The notes under the pieces are model-generated. The model saw nothing but the letters and a program-made list of their open reading frames with translations. It ran no database searches and was not told the origin of the DNA. 50,547 nucleotides of DNA, taken from positions 1 through 50,547 of the forward strand of contig JAQBNO010000011.1 in NCBI GenBank assembly GCA_028288485.1. Direction: 5' to 3'. This stretch comes from Segetibacter sp. (GTDB taxonomy: Bacteria > Bacteroidota > Bacteroidia > Chitinophagales > Chitinophagaceae). Shown in pieces: positions 45,669 to 50,547 of this stretch. How positions within the stretch are numbered: position 1 is the stretch's first letter; each line of letters opens with the position of its first letter. Made by a program: the position numbers and the translations under genes.

Positions 45669-46013
45669 TTTTTGTTCACACTATTCTTCCTTTAATTCTA
45701 TTCCTTTTTTCTATTCGTCTTCATTTAAATAGCTATGTAAGATACTTGCTGTGAAATTAATGAGTGTTGATGGTAAGGAACTGCTACCCATAATATCTTC
45801 GAATTTTTTCGTCTTATTTAAAACAGCCCTATATCCTTTATAATAAATGGGCTTCCCATCTATCAATTAAAATACAAGGTAATCACGCCCTTTCCTTTGT
45901 TTGCAAACCGATTTTTTCCCCGTAGTAATGATAACATTCAATTTTTGTAAAAAGAAGTTTCCAAATTAACTGCTCTTCTTTCAACTAACTTTACCTTTCA
46001 TTGTTATGTATAC
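45669..46013. other. Gap of 345 bp holding a possible gene remnant
   Basis: No plus-strand gene. The minus-strand remnant at 45711-45866 is listed separately. A plausible promoter-like T-rich stretch precedes the ABC gene at 46014, but no clear -7/-33 pair. Confidence 0.4.
45711..45866 (-). pseudogene. Possible N-terminal remnant of a Uma2-like nuclease-fold protein
   Basis: A 51-codon minus-strand frame from TTG 45866 reads IDGKPIYYKGYRAVLNKTKK then FEDIMGSSSLPSTLINFTAS and SYLNEDE, ending at TAG. In-frame codons just upstream (YLVF, then TAA) seem to continue the same protein. The phrase (D)G-x-P-I-Y-Y-K-G-Y, K-x-F-E-D-I-M-G-S-S is how I recall the N-termini of Uma2/DUF820-type proteins of this bacterial group. 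The rest of such a protein (PD-(D/E)xK-like core) is missing. Recognition is from memory and needs a search. Confidence 0.35.
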
Positions 46014-46952
46014 ATGCAGCCTGTTATTAAGGTAACCAATCTTTCAAAGCACTTCAAAGAATTCGCAGCAGTAGATAATCTTTCTTTTTCGGTAAATAAA
46101 GGCGATGTATACGGCTTCCTGGGCCAGAACGGAGCTGGGAAATCTACCACAATCCGAATGTTACTTACGCTTATTGAGCCTACCGCCGGTGAAATTGAAA
46201 TGTTCGGAATGCAATTGTCTGCTCACCGAAAAGAGATCCTGAAACAGGCAGGTGCAGTTATAGAAAAACCAGACGTTTATAAATATCTCACGGCATTCGA
46301 AAACCTACAGTTATTTTCCAGGATCAGCGGTGGCATTAAACTGTCAAGAGCTCAATTGCTTGATCAACTTGAGATAGTTGGTTTGAAAGACCGGGCTTTT
46401 AGTAAAGTGAAAACTTTCAGCCAGGGCATGAAGCAACGACTGGGAATTGCAATAGCGCTGGTTCACAATCCGCAACTGCTGATCTTAGACGAACCTACCA
46501 ATGGATTAGATCCTCAAGGCATTGCCGATGTCAGGAACCTTATTCTTCACTTAAGTAAAGAGCGCGGTAAAACGATCGTAGTTTCTTCCCACTTGTTAAG
46601 CGAAATACAGTTAATAGCCAACAGGCTTTTAATTATAGACAAAGGCAAAAAGATGGTCGAAGGAAATGCTTCAGAGTTATTTGATCCGGCCCAAACATTG
46701 GTCGAACTTGAAACGGTTGACAATAAACAGGCATTTGCAAAATTGCAGGCAAGCCAATGGTCACAAAATATGCAACCGTTGCGAGAAGCGACCATCGTTT
46801 TGAAAATCGATAAGCAGGATATCCCGTCATTGCACCGCTCACTCGTTGAAATGCAAATTCCGGTATTGTCATTACGGCCTCGCCATTCACTGGAAGATTA
46901 TTTTTTACAAGTAACAACCGGAAATCAACATGTGGAAGCTTTTACAAATTGA
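46014..46952 (+). CDS. ABC transporter ATP-binding protein
   Basis: 312 residues. P-loop GQNGAGKST (37-45), signature FSQGMKQRLGIA, Walker B LLILDEPTNGLDP, and an H-loop in VVSSHLLSEI. The C-terminal ~80 residues form a regulatory-like extension often found in CcmA/BcrA-type ATPases. It pairs with the permease that starts 23 bases before its end. The cargo is unknown; the BcrA-type layout is common for peptide or drug efflux, and also for gliding or lipoprotein-type machines. Confidence 0.93.
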   Translation: MQPVIKVTNLSKHFKEFAAVDNLSFSVNKGDVYGFLGQNGAGKSTTIRMLLTLIEPTAGEIEMFGMQLSAHRKEILKQAGAVIEKPDVYKYLTAFENLQLFSRISGGIKLSRAQLLDQLEIVGLKDRAFSKVKTFSQGMKQRLGIAIALVHNPQLLILDEPTNGLDPQGIADVRNLILHLSKERGKTIVVSSHLLSEIQLIANRLLIIDKGKKMVEGNASELFDPAQTLVELETVDNKQAFAKLQASQWSQNMQPLREATIVLKIDKQDIPSLHRSLVEMQIPVLSLRPRHSLEDYFLQVTTGNQHVEAFTN

Positions 46953-47805
46953 GTTGTTTAAAATATTTAAACGACCGCGAACATATATAAGTTTTGCTGC
47001 TATTGCTTGCCTGGTTCTCATTATCCAGTTTGGGTTAAAAGTCGATGGCCAGCTCTATATCGAATTCATGTTGCGCGACCTCTCTGCATCTTTCGACATA
47101 ACCGGGAACATACTAAATGGATACCTGGTTTGCTTTATCATCCTGCAACTATTGCTGGTGCATGTGCCATTGCTTATTACCTTGATAGCTGCCGATCTTA
47201 TTTCTGGAGAAGCAAATATGGGAACTTTACGTTTGCTGCTTACAAAACCTGTTAGCCGAACCGAGGTAGTACTTACAAAGTTCCTTGCTGCAACTATCTA
47301 TACTTTACTGCTGCTCATTTTTATGGCTGTTCTTGCCCTGTTTGTTTCAATGGCGTTGTTTGGCACCGACGATATGCTGAACCTGAAAAGTGGTTACATT
47401 GTGCAGTTAAAAAGCAACGACATTTTGTGGCGATACGTTTGCGCGTTTTGTTTTGCTGCATTGTCGATGTTAACCGTTGCAGCCCTGGGTTTCTTTTTAT
47501 CTATTTTCGCAGAAAATTCTATTGGCCCAATTGTGACTACCATGAGCATTATTGTAGTATTTACTATTTTAAGTACGCTCGATATTCCCATTTTTAATTC
47601 AATGAAACCTTTCCTGTTTACTACACATATGATCGGCTGGAAGGGTTTTTTCGATGTTAAAGTAAACCCGGATAACGAGGCAATAGTAGGTTCAATACAA
47701 AATCTTGGAAAAGTCATGCAAGCCGCAGGAGTGCTGGTATTGCATATCATCGGCTTGCTTGTGGCGTCGGTTATTGTTTTCAAAAAGAAGGATATACTAA
47801 GTTAA
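46930..47805 (+). CDS. ABC-2-type transporter permease
   Basis: 291 residues, ATG 46930 overlapping the ATPase gene by 23 bases. A short N-terminal amphipathic part (LLQIELFKIFKRPRTYISFA), then about six membrane helices, the middle of which (SGEANMGTLRLLLTKPVSRTE) is the conserved cytosolic coupling segment of ABC-2 permeases. Forms the membrane part of the exporter with the ATPase upstream. Confidence 0.92.
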   Translation: MWKLLQIELFKIFKRPRTYISFAAIACLVLIIQFGLKVDGQLYIEFMLRDLSASFDITGNILNGYLVCFIILQLLLVHVPLLITLIAADLISGEANMGTLRLLLTKPVSRTEVVLTKFLAATIYTLLLLIFMAVLALFVSMALFGTDDMLNLKSGYIVQLKSNDILWRYVCAFCFAALSMLTVAALGFFLSIFAENSIGPIVTTMSIIVVFTILSTLDIPIFNSMKPFLFTTHMIGWKGFFDVKVNPDNEAIVGSIQNLGKVMQAAGVLVLHIIGLLVASVIVFKKKDILS

Positions 47806-48189
47806 AAGTTGGATGCTTATAATCGGTTGTAAGGCGGTCTTTTTAATTTTCGTACCTGCGATTTATTCTCAACAGAAGTTAAAAACACCTTATTGAATCT
47901 TCAAAAATTCATCTATCGAGCGTGTAAAATCTGGAAGTTTTTTTTATGAAGCGAGCAAAGTATAGTAATTAAACATCGTTGCCACGCTCGGTTCACATGC
48001 AATTTTTCATAGCAACGGTGGCAGTTTACCGTGAGAAGGTCGAAGGGTCGCACACTGCAGCGTTTAGTTCACTCTCTTGAGGCAGGGGTAAAAAAAATGG
48101 GAGATTAAACTATTAGTTCTTATTCGCGTCACCTATTCACCATGTCAATTTTATCCGGCATACCGTATCTTGCCACTTATCCATCAACA
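47806..48189. other. Gene-free stretch, about 380 bp
   Basis: Contains one repeat-family member (47966-47995) and, at about 48047, a partial resemblance (GTCGCACACTGCAG) to the repeat's inner part. Frames from 48142 in the LolA-like gene are excluded because the real start is at 48190. Confidence 0.5.
47966..47995 (+). repeat. Dispersed intergenic repeat, copy 12
   Basis: ATTAAACATCGTTGC at 47968-47982, identical to 43228-43242, then CACGCTCGGTTCACAT, which resembles the GACGCTCCGTTCAACAT end of the copy at 16711. This copy links the two sub-types of the family. Confidence 0.7.
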
Positions 48190-48879
48190 ATGAAAAAAAT
48201 AATATTCCTCCTGTTGTCTCCCTTCATCTGTCAACTCTCGTCATTTGCACAGGATCCAAATGTTCTTATAAAAAAAGTGAAAGCAAAACTTGATAAGGTG
48301 AACGATTACGTAGCAGAAGGTAGAATGAAAACAGACGTTGCATTTATAAAAGCGCCCGCCGGCAAAGTGAAAGTCTTTTATAAAAGACCCGATAAATTTA
48401 AGTTGCAAAGAAATGGAGGGATCTCTATTTTACCGAAAGGAGGTGTTTCTTTTAGCATGAGTTCTGTATTATCAGGCGACAGTTACACCGCTATTTCATC
48501 TGGCGAAAGTATTGTAGCAGGTACAAAAGTTAAAGTGGTTAAACTATTGCCATCCGATGAAAATAGTGAAATAGTACTAACAACACTTTATATTGATGAA
48601 GGCAACCTGTTAATAAGAAAAGCAAATACAACTACGCGCGAAAACGGAACCTTCGAAATGGAAATGAGTTATGGGAAATACTCAGAATACAGTTTGCCCG
48701 ATAAAGTAATTTTTGCCTTTAATACAAAAGAGTATAAACTACCCAAAGGAATTACCCTTGAATTTGAGACAGGCGACGCTCCAAAACAGGATTTGAAGAA
48801 TAAAAAAGGGAAAGTAGAAATCAGTTATTCATCATACGTAATAAATAAAGGGGTCTCGAATACGGCATTTAACAAGTAA
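48190..48879 (+). CDS. LolA-like periplasmic lipoprotein-carrier fold protein
   Basis: 229 residues from ATG 48190, chosen because it begins a proper signal peptide (KKIIFLLLSPFICQLSSFAQ); the longer frame from 48142 adds 16 residues with no signal features. The mature part is a LolA/LolB-like half-barrel: VLIKKVKAKLDKVNDYVAEG, KVFYKRPDKFKLQRNGG, and repeated antiparallel strands. Many Bacteroidota have several such proteins (some annotated as outer-membrane lipoprotein-sorting proteins). Whether it carries lipoproteins or another hydrophobic ligand is unknown. Confidence 0.85.
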   Translation: MKKIIFLLLSPFICQLSSFAQDPNVLIKKVKAKLDKVNDYVAEGRMKTDVAFIKAPAGKVKVFYKRPDKFKLQRNGGISILPKGGVSFSMSSVLSGDSYTAISSGESIVAGTKVKVVKLLPSDENSEIVLTTLYIDEGNLLIRKANTTTRENGTFEMEMSYGKYSEYSLPDKVIFAFNTKEYKLPKGITLEFETGDAPKQDLKNKKGKVEISYSSYVINKGVSNTAFNK

Positions 48880-49051
48880 TGTTGGTAAAAAAATCTTTCT
48901 CCATTCTGCTTTTATTGAAAAAAAGCTTTGTATTTTGTCCTCACCCTGATGCTTTTTTAAGAAACAAGAATAAAGATTCGTGTTGTAATTAAAGTTTAAG
49001 TTGCTGCACTACATCAATTCGCTTTCTGATTATTTTATTAAGATTTACAAT

Positions 49052-50254
49052 ATGAGTGTGATAGAAAAGCAGGCATTGGGTATCCAAAACGTTGCTAATT
49101 CAAACTACCTGACGTACTTAAACGGCTTAAGAGCACTGGCGGCTGTATACGTCCTGGTTCATCACGGATTTTTTCATTTTGCGACACCTGCAGGTTCTTT
49201 CGCTTATTATATGGCCCTTGTTTTTAAAAGGGGACATTCAGCTGTAAACTTATTCATCATTATTTCCGGATTTTGTCTTATGCTACCGCTTCTGCGTAAC
49301 AACGGAAAAATTGAAGGTGGTGTCGGCAGGTTTTTTAAAAAGAGAGCGCGCCGTATCTTACCTCCGTTTTATATAACGCTAATCATTTCAATACTCCTTC
49401 ATGTAGCCTTCTTACATCGTAAAACAGGAACGCAATGGGATGGTACCTTCCCGTTCACCTCATTTGATGTATTTTCAATGTTGTTTCTATTCCAGGATGT
49501 ATTTGAACGTACACAGTCAAAAATTAATTATTCGCTCTGGTCTGTTTCTGTAGAATGTCATATATACCTGCTTTTTCCTTTGTTGGTTTTAACCTGGAAA
49601 AAGCTCGGTTCAATACTTACTGCAATACTTACTATTATCGTTGCCCTCATTATCTGGCTTTTGATTTTGCCGGTAGAAGGTCTAAACATTTCCCGTTCGG
49701 GTATAAATCCCCAGTATTTATGCCTCTTTACTTTTGGATTTCTTACGGCTTATTTTTCTTATTCCAACGATGAAAGAGCAGAACGATTTAGGAAAATACA
49801 TTTTGCAAAAATTATTATTGCAGCGGTTTTGATTTTTGTTTTTTTCTCCGCTTTATTCGTCGCTTTCCGGCGCTTCTCACCTTTGCCTCCTCATGCATTA
49901 AGAGATTTAAAAGAAGGAATGATTATATCAGTAGTTGTATTTGCGATTGCTACAGGAAGAATGAAAAGAACGCTTGCATTTCTATCGTGGAAGCCTTTAG
50001 TATCAATAGGGCTTTTTAGTTATAGCATTTACCTGATGCATGCACCGTTGCTTCAACTATTCACACAGTATATCGTTCAGCCTCTTCAACTATCAGCAGT
50101 ATCTGCGAGCTTTGCGTTGGTATTTGTTGGAACTCCTTTAACCGTGCTTTTTTCGTATTTATTTTACCTCGCTTTTGAACGTCCTTTTATGACAAGCAGG
50201 CACGATGATAAAAAATTCGAAAAAGGACGAAAAAAGCTGTTCAACGCAGCTTAG
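49052..50254 (+). CDS. Acyltransferase family 3 membrane protein
   Basis: 400 residues from ATG 49052 (an in-frame TTG at 49001 adds 17 residues). About ten membrane helices. The hallmarks of acyltransferase family 3 (OafA/YrhL type) are present: YLNGLRALAAVYVLVHHGFF with the histidine pair near residue 40, the HSAVNLFIIISGFCL motif, FFKKRARRILPPFY and SLWSVSVECHIYLLFP. It transfers acyl groups (often acetyl) to sugars or surface polymers from the membrane. Which polymer is unknown; no polysaccharide operon is adjacent. Confidence 0.93.
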   Translation: MSVIEKQALGIQNVANSNYLTYLNGLRALAAVYVLVHHGFFHFATPAGSFAYYMALVFKRGHSAVNLFIIISGFCLMLPLLRNNGKIEGGVGRFFKKRARRILPPFYITLIISILLHVAFLHRKTGTQWDGTFPFTSFDVFSMLFLFQDVFERTQSKINYSLWSVSVECHIYLLFPLLVLTWKKLGSILTAILTIIVALIIWLLILPVEGLNISRSGINPQYLCLFTFGFLTAYFSYSNDERAERFRKIHFAKIIIAAVLIFVFFSALFVAFRRFSPLPPHALRDLKEGMIISVVVFAIATGRMKRTLAFLSWKPLVSIGLFSYSIYLMHAPLLQLFTQYIVQPLQLSAVSASFALVFVGTPLTVLFSYLFYLAFERPFMTSRHDDKKFEKGRKKLFNAA

Positions 50255-50299
50255 CTTATCATTGTACACACTTCTTGCATCGAATTCGAGTGTTTGCTT

Positions 50300-50547
50300 C
50301 TAAAAAGCCTGGATGGTGAAAGAAGCTATAAACACATCTGCAGGCTGTAAACTATTGATACCTTCTTTCTCTTCGAGTTTCCCCGAGGCGTTAACATTAT
50401 CTGCGATTCCGCACCACGGTTCAATACAAACAAAGTCGCCTCCTTTCGTTTCCCAAATACCCAGGTAAGGGAAGCCCTCAAAACCTACTCTTAATTTATA
50501 TTCGGTTTTTGTGCTTTCAATGGTAACAGAAGTCGACTTTAGACCTA
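50300..50547 (-). CDS. Aldose 1-epimerase-like protein, C-terminal part
   Basis: Open minus-strand frame from the window edge to TAG at 50300-50302; 82 codons visible, the rest lies outside. The visible part reads KTEYKLRVGFEGFPYLGIWE, TKGGDFVCIEPWCGIADNVN, then a GxLEEKEGI turn. This is the C-terminal half of the LacX/galactose-mutarotase-like fold, in which FPYLGIW and CIEPWCGIAD are well-kept motifs. It would interconvert alpha and beta anomers of a sugar or bind it; specificity is unknown. Convergent with the acyltransferase gene. Confidence 0.85.
   Translation of the reverse strand, partial: GLKSTSVTIESTKTEYKLRVGFEGFPYLGIWETKGGDFVCIEPWCGIADNVNASGKLEEKEGINSLQPADVFIASFTIQAF

Overview
The window reads as a chromosomal segment of a member of the Bacteroidota, most likely Chitinophagaceae or a close relative. 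This rests on several things: AT-leaning coding DNA; almost no Shine-Dalgarno sequences; several upstream boxes of the TAnnTTTG type typical of Bacteroidota sigma factors; an AtpB with a long secreted-type N-terminal extension; a TonB-dependent receptor with a carboxypeptidase-regulatory N-terminal domain; and a tatA-gatA-transglycosylase neighbourhood. The assignment is inferred from these features; no database search was possible. I saw no rRNA, tRNA, CRISPR array, insertion sequence or prophage.

Layout. 1-7.6 kb: a cut-off carboxypeptidase-regulatory-like protein, a small unknown protein, a secreted DUF4038 (GH140-like) glycosidase, a secreted M1 metallopeptidase and a Rel/SpoT (p)ppGpp enzyme. 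8-11.1 kb: purA, a Lys/Asp-rich small protein and pabB. 11.2-14.5 kb, minus strand: transglycosylase, gatA, tatA, rplS. 14.7-19.3 kb: pyrD and a TerC-type membrane protein, then rsmE and dnaB on the minus strand. 20-25.7 kb: pheT, a ZapB-like coiled coil, zapA and RNase Y, with a 1-kb gap between zapA and rny holding a broken thioredoxin-like gene and a possible structured RNA. 25.9-34.4 kb: a TylF-like methyltransferase, a thiolase, a PhoR/PhoB-type two-component pair, a secreted protein with a caspase-like His/Cys signature, and an ABC exporter. 34.5-39.8 kb: a decayed nucleotidyltransferase gene pair, then the ATP synthase genes atpB-E-F-H-A without atpG. 39.8-50.5 kb: a zinc-ribbon methyltransferase, a TonB-dependent receptor, a TPR-like secreted protein, a cassette of two paralogous membrane proteins plus a winged-helix regulator plus an ABC transporter, a LolA-like periplasmic protein, an acyltransferase, and the C-terminus of an aldose-epimerase-like protein.

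Most of the window is housekeeping: nucleotide synthesis, translation, replication, division, RNA decay and energy. The less ordinary content lies in the gaps. There is a dispersed family of about 30-40-bp repeats with at least a dozen recognisable members on both strands, two of them arranged as inverted pairs and one inside the atp operon. There are remnants of at least three dead gene units, of which the nucleotidyltransferase/partner pair is the clearest. There are also three consecutive hairpins between atpE and atpF.

The strongest candidate for something undescribed is the 723-residue secreted protein at 30.3-32.5 kb. Its C-terminus has the helix-strand layout and His/Cys pair expected of a clan CD (caspase/gingipain/CHAT) protease fold.
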